Source: Nonomuraea thailandensis (GTDB lineage Bacteria > Actinomycetota > Actinomycetes > Streptosporangiales > Streptosporangiaceae). Taken from it: a stretch of DNA of 64,000 nt. Below, one piece after another: positions 16,646 to 24,670 of the stretch (its first letter is position 1; every line of letters begins with the position of its first letter). A model generated the notes under the pieces. That model worked only from the letters and a program-made list of their open reading frames with translations. It searched no databases and was not told the origin of the DNA. The stretch covers positions 6,903,501 to 6,967,500 of the forward strand of contig NZ_JAMZEB010000002.1 in NCBI RefSeq assembly GCF_024172165.1. Reading direction: 5' to 3'. The translations under genes and the position numbers were made by a program.

Positions 16646-17212
16646 TCAGAGGTAGGGGCCTGCGCCCGGGCCGGACGCGGGGCCGGGCGGGCGGGGAAGG
16701 TCGGGGTGGGCGGCCTGCTGGAGGGTGAGGCCGACCCTGATGCCCTGGAAGACGCCTTCCAGCCACCCGACGAGCTGGCTCTGCGCGATCCGGATCTCGG
16801 ACTGGGTGAGCGTCCCGGAGGAGGAGGGCAGCAGCCGCTGCAGCTCCTCGCGCAGCTCGGGCGCGACCGAGTCACCGATCTCCTCGACGACCCGCGCGTG
16901 GATGTGCTGCAACGTGTCGCGGGCGTGCTCGTCCAGGGTCAGCCCGCGGGCCTCGTCGAGCAGCGACCGCGCCATGGTGCTCACGCGCAGCAGCCGGGCC
17001 GGCTCCTTGACCCGCCCGATCTCGACCTCCACGGCCGACTCGGCGGCCGGCTCCGGGCCGCCGTCGCCACCCAGCCCGTCGGACGGGCGCGTGGCGCCGT
17101 CCGGCGTGCGCGGCCTCGGCGGACCGTCCGATGAGCGCGGGCCCGAGGGCCCGTACGTGGGGCGCGGACCGGAGGGCCCGTCCGGCGGGTGCGGGCCGGT
17201 TGGTGGTGTCAT
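16646..17212 (-). CDS. bpa: Bacterial proteasome activator Bpa (PafE)
   Basis: A 188-residue protein of the Bpa/PafE (DUF2587) family, an ATP-independent ring that opens the 20S proteasome gate. The first ~60 residues are a Pro/Gly/Asp-rich disordered extension. Residues ~65-165 are the helical core, with the diagnostic LLDEARGLTLDEHARDTL and ELREELQRLLP. The C-terminus is GPYL, very close to the GQYL motif by which mycobacterial Bpa docks into proteasome alpha-ring pockets. The start ATG at 17212 is the only one giving a normal length. It is a lone gene between a convergent hydrolase and a same-strand PaaX regulator; proteasome genes themselves are not in the window. Confidence 0.93.
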   Translation of the reverse strand: MTPPTGPHPPDGPSGPRPTYGPSGPRSSDGPPRPRTPDGATRPSDGLGGDGGPEPAAESAVEVEIGRVKEPARLLRVSTMARSLLDEARGLTLDEHARDTLQHIHARVVEEIGDSVAPELREELQRLLPSSSGTLTQSEIRIAQSQLVGWLEGVFQGIRVGLTLQQAAHPDLPRPPGPASGPGAGPYL

Positions 17213-17301
17213 GTCGGCGTCCTGTGAGGTCGCGGATCGCTCGAAAGCGCGGTCATGACGCTCCTGCCCACGTTCGCGCAGCTCACGCCACCGGTACGCG
17301 A

Positions 17302-18144
17302 TCAAGGCGGCAGCGGCAGCTCGTCCAGGACCTTGGCGGCCAGCTCGCGGGCGGGCTCCTCGTAGGCGCGGGCGAGGGTGCGGGTGACCTGCTCGGCCCG
17401 GATGGCGGGCCAGTCGGGCGGCAGGTGCTCGGCGGGCAGGTGCGGGTCCTGCCGGACGAGCTGCAGCCAGTCGGTGTGCAGCAGAAGCTGGCGCGCCAGG
17501 TCGTCGGGCAGCGCTGCCTGCGGCCCGGGGGTGTCCCAGCGGTCGAGGAAGGCGTGGTAGCGGGCGGCGATCTGCTCGGTGTCGAACGCCTTGCGCACGA
17601 GGTCGGCCGACTCCGTCGGCTCGGCGGCGGAGGCGGTCAGCACGGTGACGTGGTCGCGCAGGCCGAGGCCGGTCACGATGGCGCGGACGTCCTTGACGCC
17701 GGGAGCGATCCACATGCCGCTCTGCAGCAGCCCGAAGCCCGCCCAGATGAGCTGGGAGCGCAGGTCGTGGCGGGTGGCGCGGCGGTCGTCGGGCATCGAG
17801 AAGCCGACCAGGGTCCAGGCGCCGTCCCAGTCGCGGTTGACCGCGCCGGTCTCCCACATGCGCCGCCGCCCGTCCTCCAGGACGGCCGTGGCGTGCGCGG
17901 TGAGCCCGAAGTACGTCTTGCGCCCGCTGCGGTGCCGCGCCAGCAGCCCCCGCTTGACCATGCGGGTGAGCGTCGAGCGCACCGCCTCCTCGGTCACGCC
18001 GAGGCGGGCGAACACGTCGATGACGCTGCCGGAGTAGACAGCGACGTCGCGGCCCAGCACGTGGACGCCGAGGAAGCTGAACATCAGCGACTGGGGGCGC
18101 GTGGACGGGGCGTGAGGCAGGTCGTCTCCCTCGCGAGAAGTCAC
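17302..18144 (-). CDS. PaaX-family transcriptional repressor
   Basis: A 280-residue regulator of the PaaX family, which sense aryl- or acyl-CoA esters. Visible are the N-terminal winged HTH (SVIDVFARLGVTEEAVRSTLTRM followed by KRGLLARHRSGRKTYFGL), the central DWDGAWTLVGFSMPDDRR typical of PaaX, and a C-terminal domain with ARYHAFLDRW. The GTG start at 18144 is supported by a leaderless promoter, TTGCCC-N17-TACCCT, ending 6 bases upstream. The gene diverges from a catabolic operon beginning at 18234, and a GGGCAAA-N20-TTTGCCC inverted repeat lies between them, so it probably represses that operon and itself. Confidence 0.87.
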   Translation of the reverse strand: MTSREGDDLPHAPSTRPQSLMFSFLGVHVLGRDVAVYSGSVIDVFARLGVTEEAVRSTLTRMVKRGLLARHRSGRKTYFGLTAHATAVLEDGRRRMWETGAVNRDWDGAWTLVGFSMPDDRRATRHDLRSQLIWAGFGLLQSGMWIAPGVKDVRAIVTGLGLRDHVTVLTASAAEPTESADLVRKAFDTEQIAARYHAFLDRWDTPGPQAALPDDLARQLLLHTDWLQLVRQDPHLPAEHLPPDWPAIRAEQVTRTLARAYEEPARELAAKVLDELPLPP

Positions 18145-18150
18145 AAGCCG

Positions 18151-18179
18151 AGGGTAGACGGATCCAAGATATTGGGCAA
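18151..18179 (-). promoter_or_regulatory. Leaderless promoter of the PaaX-family gene
   Basis: On the minus strand TTGCCC, a 17-base spacer and TACCCT are followed 6 bases later by GTG 18144. The -35 box lies inside the left arm of the adjacent inverted repeat, which suggests autoregulation. Confidence 0.55.
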
Positions 18180-18207
18180 AACTTTGACGCAGGTCGCAAC
18201 TTTGCCC
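18174..18207. promoter_or_regulatory. Inverted repeat between PaaX gene and catabolic operon, candidate operator
   Basis: GGGCAAA (18174-18180) and TTTGCCC (18201-18207) are perfect 7-base arms separated by 20 bases, about two helical turns. The left arm covers the PaaX -35 box and the right arm is 27 bases before the SDR start. Placement fits a repressor controlling both directions; binding is inferred. Confidence 0.5.
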
Positions 18208-18233
18208 CACGTTTCAGACCCGAGGTGACGTGT

Positions 18234-19136
18234 ATGGACTTGTCAGGAAAAGTGGCTGTGGTCACCGGCGCCGGACGCGGTCTCGGCCGCGCGTACGCCG
18301 AGGCGCTGGCCGCGGCCGGCGCGGCCGTGGTGGTCAACGACGTGGACGCCGCGACCGCCGGCCAGGCGGCCGCGGCCCTCCAGGAGGCGGGCGGCCGGGC
18401 GGTGGCCGCGCCCGGGGCGGTCGGCGGCACGGAGGTGGCCGAGAGCCTGGTGGCCACGGCGGTGGCGGAGTTCGGCCGGCTGGACGTGCTGGTGACCAAC
18501 GCCGGCGTGCTGCGTGACCGGGTGTTGTGGAAGATGTCCGACGACGACTTCGACACCGTCATCGACGTCCACCTGCGCGGCACGTTCACCTGCGCCAGGG
18601 CGGCGGCCGTCCGGATGCGCGAGCAGGGCGAGGGCGGGCGGCTGATCCTCATCTCCTCCCCCGCCGGGCAGCGCGGCAACTTCGGCCAGACGAACTACGC
18701 CGCGGCCAAGGCCGGCATCGTCGCCATGGCCCGCACCTGGGCGATGGAGCTGGCCAGGGCGAACATCACGGTCAACGCGGTGGTGCCGGTGGCCGCCACC
18801 GAGATGACCAGGACCATCCCCGCCTTCGCCCCGTACCTGGAGGAGGCCGAGCGGACCGGCGGGCCGCTGCCCGCCTGGCTGCGCAGGGACGAGGGCCTGG
18901 GCACCGTCCAGGACGTGGCCGGGCTGATCGTCTACCTGGCCTCCGACGCGTCGAAGGAGGTGACGGGGCAGGCGATCGGGATCGGCGGCGACAGGCTCTC
19001 CCTCTGGTCGCACCCGGCCGAGAAGGCGGTGGCCTACGCCGGCGGCGGCTGGAGCGCCGGCGCCATCGCCGACGCCTGGGGCGGCTTCGAGCCCGAGACG
19101 TACGGCATCCCCGCGCCCGAGGTGCCGGCGTCATGA
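18234..19136 (+). CDS. SDR-family oxidoreductase (hydroxyacyl-CoA dehydrogenase / 3-oxoacyl reductase-like)
   Basis: A 300-residue classical SDR that would use NAD(P)H on a hydroxyacyl substrate. The cofactor motif is TGAGRGLG (~11-18), NAG is in VTNAGVLRD, the catalytic Ser is in LILISSPAGQ and the catalytic Tyr/Lys are in NYAAAKAG. The long C-terminal extension after ~250 resembles the dehydrogenase unit of peroxisomal multifunctional beta-oxidation enzymes. GAGG at 18222-18225 supports ATG 18234 over the in-frame GTG at 18225. It is the first gene of a five-gene run with ATGA overlaps, divergent from PaaX. Confidence 0.88.
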   Translation: MDLSGKVAVVTGAGRGLGRAYAEALAAAGAAVVVNDVDAATAGQAAAALQEAGGRAVAAPGAVGGTEVAESLVATAVAEFGRLDVLVTNAGVLRDRVLWKMSDDDFDTVIDVHLRGTFTCARAAAVRMREQGEGGRLILISSPAGQRGNFGQTNYAAAKAGIVAMARTWAMELARANITVNAVVPVAATEMTRTIPAFAPYLEEAERTGGPLPAWLRRDEGLGTVQDVAGLIVYLASDASKEVTGQAIGIGGDRLSLWSHPAEKAVAYAGGGWSAGAIADAWGGFEPETYGIPAPEVPAS

Positions 19137-20011
19137 ACCTCGACGAGCTCACCGCCATCGACGTGCACACCCACGCCGAGATCTCCAGGGACGGCCACAC
19201 CTCGCTCAGCCCCGAGCTGTTCGGCGCCTCCGCGGAGTACTTCGGCTCGCACGAGCGCCCCACCATCGACCGGATGGCCGCCTACTACCGGGAGCGGCGC
19301 ATGGCGGCGGTGGTGTTCACCGTGGACGCCGAGCACGCCACCGGTCACCCGCGCATCTCCAACGTGGAGATCGCCGAGAGCTGCGCCGCGCACGCCGACG
19401 TGCTGATCCCGTTCGGCAGCGTCGACCCGCACAAGGGCCGGGCGGGCGCCCGCGAGGCCCGCCGGCTCGTCGAGGAGCACGGGGTGCGCGGGTTCAAGTT
19501 CCACCCCAGCCTCCAGGGCTTCGACCCCAACGACCGGCTCGCGTACCCGCTGTACGAGGTGATCGAGGAGCTGGGCGCGATCGCGCTCTTCCACACCGGC
19601 CAGACCGGCATCGGCGCGGGCGTGCCCGGCGGGGCCGGGGTGCGGCTCAGGCACTCCAACCCGATGCTGGTCGACGACGTGGCCGTGGACTTCCCCCACC
19701 TGAAGATCATCCTCGCCCATCCGTCGTTCCCCTGGCAGGACGAGGCCCTGGCCGTGGCCACCCACAAGCCGGGCGTGCACATCGACCTGTCCGGCTGGTC
19801 GCCCAAGTACTTCCCGCCCCAGCTCGTCCGCTACGCCAACACCCTGCTCAAGGACAAGGTCCTGTTCGGCTCCGACTACCCCGTGATCACCCCCGACCGC
19901 TGGCTCAAGGACTTCGCCGCACTCGACATCAAGCCCGAGGTCCGCCCCATGATCCTCAAGGACAACGCCGCCCGCCTGCTCGGCCTCGCATCGAAGGAGA
20001 CGCAGAGATGA
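19133..20011 (+). CDS. Amidohydrolase-family (amidohydrolase_2) hydrolase or decarboxylase
   Basis: A 292-residue TIM-barrel metal-dependent hydrolase of the amidohydrolase_2 group (ACMSD, resorcylate decarboxylase and relatives). The metal-binding HxH is in IDVHTHAE (~9-16). Further ligands are the His in GFKFHPSLQG, a His in ALFHTGQTG and the late Asp in FGSDYPVITPDRW. Members of this group often decarboxylate or hydrolyse aromatic or dicarboxylic acids, so a ring- or side-chain-cleavage step in the operon is plausible; the substrate is unknown. It overlaps the preceding SDR by ATGA and the following MaoC gene by 4 bases. Confidence 0.88.
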   Translation: MNLDELTAIDVHTHAEISRDGHTSLSPELFGASAEYFGSHERPTIDRMAAYYRERRMAAVVFTVDAEHATGHPRISNVEIAESCAAHADVLIPFGSVDPHKGRAGAREARRLVEEHGVRGFKFHPSLQGFDPNDRLAYPLYEVIEELGAIALFHTGQTGIGAGVPGGAGVRLRHSNPMLVDDVAVDFPHLKIILAHPSFPWQDEALAVATHKPGVHIDLSGWSPKYFPPQLVRYANTLLKDKVLFGSDYPVITPDRWLKDFAALDIKPEVRPMILKDNAARLLGLASKETQR

Positions 20012-20466
20012 CCACCACCGCCGACGGCCTGGCCGGGATCAAGGCCCTGGCCGGCAAGGACCTCGGGCACACCGCCTGGCTGGAGATCGGCCAGGACCGG
20101 GTCGACACCTTCGCCGACGCCACCGACGACCACCAGTGGATCCACACCGACCAGGAGAGGGCGAAGGCCGGCCCGTTCGGCGGCACGATCGCGCACGGCT
20201 ACCTCACGCTCGCCCTGGTCATCCCGCTCTTCACCGAGCTGCTCGAGATCAGGGGCATCAGGATGGGCATCAACTACGGCCTGGACAAGGTGCGCTTCCC
20301 CGCCCCGGTCCGGGTCGGCGCCAGGATCCGCCTGGCCGGCCGGGTCGCCGAGGTCCAGGACGTGCCCGGCGACGGCGTCCAGCTGCACATGGACTTCACC
20401 GTCGAGATCGACGGCGAGGCCAAGCCCGCCTGCGTCGCCCGCGCCATCTACCGCCACTACGCCTGA
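20008..20466 (+). CDS. MaoC-like (R)-specific enoyl-CoA hydratase
   Basis: A 152-residue single hot-dog-domain hydratase adding water to an enoyl-CoA. The hydratase-2 signature is clear: FADATDDHQWIHTD (catalytic Asp and His) and GPFGGTIAHGYLTLAL. The length equals other stand-alone MaoC hydratases. With the SDR at the head of the operon it could make a hydration/oxidation pair of beta-oxidation. Its ATG overlaps the amidohydrolase stop as ATGA. Confidence 0.93.
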   Translation: MTTTADGLAGIKALAGKDLGHTAWLEIGQDRVDTFADATDDHQWIHTDQERAKAGPFGGTIAHGYLTLALVIPLFTELLEIRGIRMGINYGLDKVRFPAPVRVGARIRLAGRVAEVQDVPGDGVQLHMDFTVEIDGEAKPACVARAIYRHYA

Positions 20467-20500
20467 CTCCCCGCCACGCCCCCCACGAACGGGATCACGC

Positions 20501-21808
20501 ATGTCCAACCCCACCCAGCTACGCCGCGCCGTGGCCTCCAGCTTCCTCGGCAGCGTCATCGAGTACTACGACTTCCTCCTCTACGCCACCGCCTCCGCCC
20601 TGGTGTTCGGCAAGGTCTTCTTCTCCGACCTGAGCCCGCTGGCCGCCACGGTCGCCAGCCTCGGCACGTTCGCCACCGGCTACCTGGCGCGGCCGCTCGG
20701 CGGCGTCATCTTCGGCCACTTCGGCGACCGGCTCGGCCGCAAGCGCATGCTGGTGCTGACCATGACGCTCATGGGCGTGGCCAGCACCCTCATCGGCGTG
20801 CTGCCGACGTACGAGCAGATCGGGACGCTCGCTCCCGTCGCGCTCGTGCTGCTGCGCGTGGCGCAGGGCGTCGCGGTCGGCGGCGAGTGGGGCGGCGCGG
20901 TGCTCATGTCGGCCGAGCACGCGACCGGCCGCCGCGGCCTGTGGGCCAGCTTCACCAACGCCGGAGCGCCGTTCGGCATGCTGCTGTCCACGGCGGCGCT
21001 CAACGGCAGCGCCGCCATGATGGACGAGCAGGCGTTCCTGAGCTGGGGCTGGCGCATCCCGTTCCTGCTGAGCATCGTGCTGCTGGCGATCGGCCTGTTC
21101 GTGCGGGCCCGGGTGGAGGAGACGCCCGTCTTCGCCTCCGAGGCGTCGTCGAGCCCGGCGCCGCGCCCGGCTCCCCTGCTGGACGTGCTGCGCCACCACC
21201 CCAGGGCGCTGCTGCTCGGCATCGGGGTCGGCCTGTCGCCGTTCGTGCTGCAGGGCACGCTGACCACGTTCCTCGTCTCGTACGGGGTGCAGGCCGGGTT
21301 CGCGCGGCAGCAGGTGCTCAACGCGCTCACCCTGTCGTCCGGGCTCGCGGTCCTCGGCATCGTCGGCTGGTCCGCGCTGTCGGACCGGGTGGGCCGCCGC
21401 CCGATCGTGCTGGCCGGCGCGGTGGCCGCCGCCGCGTACGCGTTCGCGATCTTCCCGCTGGCCGGCTCCGGCAGCGTCGGGCTGCTCACGCTCGCGCTCG
21501 TGCTCGGGCAGTCGATCATCCACCCGATGACGTACGGGCCGCTCGCCGCGCTGTACGCCGAGCTGTTCGCCACCCGCAGCCGCTACACCGGCGCCTCGCT
21601 CGGCTACCAGATCGCCGGGCTCGGCGCGGGCCTGGCCCCGCTGCTGTTCGCCCAGATCCAGGCCTCGACCGGAGGCGGCGGCACCGGGCTGATCTCCGCC
21701 GTCATCGCCGGGTTCTGCCTGCTGACCGTGGTGTGCACGGCGGCGCTGCGGGAGACGAGCCGTACCGATCTGGGGCCCGCCGCCGATCACAGCAGCGTCT
21801 CCCGCTAG
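20501..21808 (+). CDS. MHS-family MFS transporter (metabolite:H+ symporter)
   Basis: A 435-residue 12-TM major-facilitator protein of the metabolite:H+ symporter group (ProP, shikimate and dicarboxylate carriers). Signature features are an N-terminal VIEYYDFLLYATASAL, the loop 2-3 motif RPLGGVIFGHFGDRLGRKRML, then GEWGGAVLMSAEHA and the mirrored SDRVGRRP loop in the second half. It is presumably the uptake system for the operon's substrate, probably a carboxylate. It lies 34 bases after the MaoC gene and directly upstream of the CoA ligase. Confidence 0.92.
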   Translation: MSNPTQLRRAVASSFLGSVIEYYDFLLYATASALVFGKVFFSDLSPLAATVASLGTFATGYLARPLGGVIFGHFGDRLGRKRMLVLTMTLMGVASTLIGVLPTYEQIGTLAPVALVLLRVAQGVAVGGEWGGAVLMSAEHATGRRGLWASFTNAGAPFGMLLSTAALNGSAAMMDEQAFLSWGWRIPFLLSIVLLAIGLFVRARVEETPVFASEASSSPAPRPAPLLDVLRHHPRALLLGIGVGLSPFVLQGTLTTFLVSYGVQAGFARQQVLNALTLSSGLAVLGIVGWSALSDRVGRRPIVLAGAVAAAAYAFAIFPLAGSGSVGLLTLALVLGQSIIHPMTYGPLAALYAELFATRSRYTGASLGYQIAGLGAGLAPLLFAQIQASTGGGGTGLISAVIAGFCLLTVVCTAALRETSRTDLGPAADHSSVSR

Positions 21809-21819
21809 GAGCGATCCGC

Positions 21820-23337
21820 ATGCGCAACGCCGGACTGGGCGGCTGGCCCGCCCGCCGCGCCCTGATGACCCCGGACCGCACGGCGTTCGTCCTCGGCGAG
21901 CGCAGTGTCACCTTCGCCGGCGTGCACGAGCGCACGACCCGGCTCGCCTCCCGGCTGCGGCGGGCCGGGGTGGCGGCCGGGGACCGGGTGGCCTACCTGG
22001 GGCCCAACCACGTCGCGTTCGCCGAGACCCTGTTCGCCGCGCACGTGCTCGGGGCCGTGTTCGTGCCGCTCAACTTCCGCCTGGCCACGCCCGAGATCGC
22101 GTACATGCTGGCGGACTCGGGCGCGACCGTGCTCGTCCACGCCCCCGAGTGCGCCGCCGCCGTCCGCGGGCTCCAGGACGCCCCCGCCACCGTGGTGGCG
22201 CTGGCCGATCCGGGGCCGGGCGAGCACGCGTACGAGGACTGGCTCGCGCAGGGCGACCCGGGCGAGGCGATCGACGTGCCGGTCACCCTCGACGACCCCG
22301 CCCTGATCCTCTACACCTCCGGCACCACCGGGCGGCCCAAGGGGGCCGTGCTCACCCACGGCAACCTGGTGTGGAACTGCTACAACATGCTCGTCGGCGT
22401 GGACCTGCGCAGCGACGAGGTGACGCTGGTCAGCGCCCCGCTCTTCCACGTGGCCGCGCTGAACCAGACGCTGCTGCCGACGTTCCTCAAGGGCGGCCGC
22501 TCGGTGATCATGCCGTCGTGGGACGTGGACCGCTGCTACGACCTCATCGCCGGGCACCGCGTCACCTGGATGTTCGGCGTGACCACGATGTTCGCGGCGC
22601 TCGCCCGCTCGCCGCGCTGGGCCGGCGCCGACCTGTCCTCCGTGCGCACGCTGATGGCGGGGGGCGCGCCCGTGCCGCCGGCGCTGATCCGCACCTACCA
22701 GGAGCGCGGGCTGGTGTTCTGCCAGGGGTACGGCCTCACCGAGACCGCTCCGGGCGCCACGTTCCTGGAGCCGAGCCAGAGCGCCCGCAAGGCCGGCTCG
22801 GCGGGGGTGCCGGTCTTCTTCGCGAACGTGCGCGTGGTCCGGCCCGACCTCGCCGACACCGCTCCTGGCGAGCCGGGCGAGGTCCTCGTCCAGGGCCCGA
22901 ACGTCACCCCCGGCTACTGGAACAACCCCGCCGCCACCCGCGCCGCGTTCGCCGAGGGCGGCTGGTTCCGCTCCGGCGACATCGCCACCAGGGACGCCGA
23001 CGGCCACCTCCACATCGTGGACCGGGCCAAGGACATGTTCATCTCCGGCGGCGAGAACGTGTACCCGGCCGAGGTGGAGAGCGTGCTGGCCGAGCATCCC
23101 GGCGTGGCGGAGGCCGCCGTGGTCGGCGTGCCGGACGGGACCTGGGGCGAGGTCGGGCACGCCTTCGTCATCCCCCGGCCCGGCGCCAGCGTCACCGGGG
23201 ACGGGCTGCGCGGCTTCCTGCTCGACCGGCTGGCCAAGTACAAGATCCCGCGCTACTTCGACGTCGTGGACGATCTGCCGCGCACCGGCTCCGGCAAGAT
23301 CCGCAAACCGGAGCTGCGCACCCGGGCGGGCCGGTAG
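21820..23337 (+). CDS. Acyl-CoA synthetase (AMP-forming, fatty-acid/aryl-CoA ligase)
   Basis: A 505-residue ANL-superfamily ligase activating a carboxylate as its CoA thioester. P-loop motif YTSGTTGRPKGAVLTHGN lies at ~165-182, the A5 region is YGLTETAP, the hinge Asp is in FRSGDIATRDADG, then DMFISGGENVYPAEVE, and the catalytic Lys is in RTGSGKIRKPELR near the C-terminus. ATG 21820 has AGGAGCG upstream. As last gene of the PaaX-linked operon it probably makes the CoA ester that both enters degradation and acts as PaaX inducer; this is inference from PaaX biology. Confidence 0.92.
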   Translation: MRNAGLGGWPARRALMTPDRTAFVLGERSVTFAGVHERTTRLASRLRRAGVAAGDRVAYLGPNHVAFAETLFAAHVLGAVFVPLNFRLATPEIAYMLADSGATVLVHAPECAAAVRGLQDAPATVVALADPGPGEHAYEDWLAQGDPGEAIDVPVTLDDPALILYTSGTTGRPKGAVLTHGNLVWNCYNMLVGVDLRSDEVTLVSAPLFHVAALNQTLLPTFLKGGRSVIMPSWDVDRCYDLIAGHRVTWMFGVTTMFAALARSPRWAGADLSSVRTLMAGGAPVPPALIRTYQERGLVFCQGYGLTETAPGATFLEPSQSARKAGSAGVPVFFANVRVVRPDLADTAPGEPGEVLVQGPNVTPGYWNNPAATRAAFAEGGWFRSGDIATRDADGHLHIVDRAKDMFISGGENVYPAEVESVLAEHPGVAEAAVVGVPDGTWGEVGHAFVIPRPGASVTGDGLRGFLLDRLAKYKIPRYFDVVDDLPRTGSGKIRKPELRTRAGR

Positions 23338-23338
23338 C

Positions 23339-23424
23339 GCGTGCGTGCGCGGCGTCGCCGGCCCGTGCACGCGCGGCCCCGCCGGCGCGTGCGTGTGCGG
23401 CCCCGCCGGCGCATGCGTGTGCGG
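23339..23424. repeat. 24-bp imperfect tandem repeat in intergenic DNA
   Basis: Three 24-base units (23353-23376, 23377-23400, 23401-23424) follow a partial unit; the last two differ at one base. They lie between the CoA ligase stop and the LacI gene. A 13-base inverted repeat CGTCGGTCCGACG follows at 23425-23437. No gene is seen here. Confidence 0.6.
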
Positions 23425-23492
23425 CGTCGGTCCGACGCACGTAGGAGGCGTCGGCGAGCGGCGCGGCCCGTTGCCCGTCCTACGATGTGATC

Positions 23493-24554
23493 GTGACTCC
23501 GACTCCTCGACGCGCGCCCCGCACCGCCGCTCGCGGCGCAGCCGCACCCAGCATCCGGGATGTCGCCGCCGCCGCGGGAGTGTCGTACCAGACCGTCTCG
23601 CGCGTGCTGAACGAGTCCCCGCGCGTGCGCCCGGAGACCCGCACGGCGGTGCTGGCGGCGATCGAGAGCCTCGGCTTCCGCCCCAGCCGCACGGCGCGCG
23701 CCCTGAGCCTGGGCCGCGCCCGCGCCATCACCGTGGTCACCTCCAACACCATCCTGTACGGCTACGCGGCCACGCTGCAGGGCCTGGAGGAGGCCGCCAG
23801 GGCCGACGGCATGGCCATGGGCATCAGGGTCGTGGAGTCGGCCGAGCCCGCCGAGGTGAAGCAGACCGTCGACCACGTGGCCGACGCCAGCGCGGGCGGG
23901 GTGGTGGTGATCGCGTTCGACCCGCTCGGCGTCGCCGTCCTGGAGGCGCTGCCCGAGCAGGTCCCGGCCGTGGCCGCCGCCGAGCCGGCCGCGCCCGACC
24001 GGGGCCGCGTCGCCATCGCGCTCGACGAGCGCCGCGCCGCCGCCGACGCCACCCGGCACCTCCTGGGCCTCGGCCACCGCACCGTCCACCACGTCGCCAT
24101 CCCGTCCGAAGGGGAGGGCGCGGTGCCCGGCGGGCGGCTGGCCGGATGGCGCGACGCGCTGCGGGCGGCGGGGGCCGGGATCCCCGAGCCGATCGGCTGC
24201 GGGTGGGACATCCGCTCGGCGTACGCGGCCGGGCAGCGGCTGGCCGCCGCACCGGACGTCACCGCGATCCTGTGCGGCAACGACGACATCGCCCAGGGGG
24301 TGCGCAGGGCGCTGTACGACGCGGGCAAGGACGTGCCGGGTGACGTCAGCATCGTCGGCTTCGACGACATCCCGGGATCGGCGTACTGGACGCCGGCGCT
24401 GACCACCGTGCGCATGGACTTCGCGGGTCTGGGGCGGGCCTGCTTCCACGCGGCGGTGGCCGAGCTGACCGGAGGGCCGCAGCCGGCACCCGCACTCACC
24501 CCACCGGCCCTCGTGCTACGCGAATCCACCGCCCCACCACCCCGCCACCACTGA
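23493..24554 (+). CDS. LacI-family transcriptional regulator
   Basis: A 353-residue LacI/GalR regulator. The HTH is SIRDVAAAAGVSYQTVSRVLNES (~20-42) with the hinge helix FRPSRTARALSLGRA, followed by a periplasmic-binding-protein-like sensor domain with VAIALDERRAAADATRHL, FGDDI-type VGFDDIPGSAYWTPALTTVRM and ILCGNDDIAQGV. It starts either at GTG 23487 or GTG 23493; the latter follows a TACGAT -10-like box by 6 bases, so leaderless translation is preferred. It lies 2 kb upstream of an alpha-galactosidase/ABC operon preceded by a LacI-like palindrome and is its most likely repressor. Confidence 0.88.
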   Translation: MTPTPRRAPRTAARGAAAPSIRDVAAAAGVSYQTVSRVLNESPRVRPETRTAVLAAIESLGFRPSRTARALSLGRARAITVVTSNTILYGYAATLQGLEEAARADGMAMGIRVVESAEPAEVKQTVDHVADASAGGVVVIAFDPLGVAVLEALPEQVPAVAAAEPAAPDRGRVAIALDERRAAADATRHLLGLGHRTVHHVAIPSEGEGAVPGGRLAGWRDALRAAGAGIPEPIGCGWDIRSAYAAGQRLAAAPDVTAILCGNDDIAQGVRRALYDAGKDVPGDVSIVGFDDIPGSAYWTPALTTVRMDFAGLGRACFHAAVAELTGGPQPAPALTPPALVLRESTAPPPRHH

Positions 24555-24613
24555 CCCCGCCACCACGGCCCCCGCCTACCTCGCCACCGCTTGCCCCGGT
24601 GCCGCCGGCCCAG

Positions 24614-24625
24614 CCGCCCGGGCGG
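24614..24625. terminator. 12-bp GC palindrome after the LacI gene
   Basis: CCGCCCGGGCGG is a perfect 12-base palindrome 60 bases after the LacI stop, in a 116-base gap. Without a loop or T tract it is only a weak terminator candidate. Confidence 0.25.
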
Positions 24626-24670
24626 GGCGGGGGCATATTACGATCTTGACAAGCGGCGCCGACGGAGGGA

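Noticed and set aside
13429..23337. Secondary-metabolite gene cluster around the LuxR/LysR and SDR genes
   Set aside because: No polyketide synthase, NRPS, terpene or RiPP genes occur; the genes look catabolic.
23339..23424. CRISPR-like repeat array
   Set aside because: Units are contiguous without spacers, imperfect and only three; this is an ordinary tandem repeat.
23425..23437. 13-base inverted repeat CGTCGGTCCGACG as LacI autoregulatory operator
   Set aside because: It shows no similarity to the operon palindrome GCATGTGACC-type arms, so common binding is not supported.
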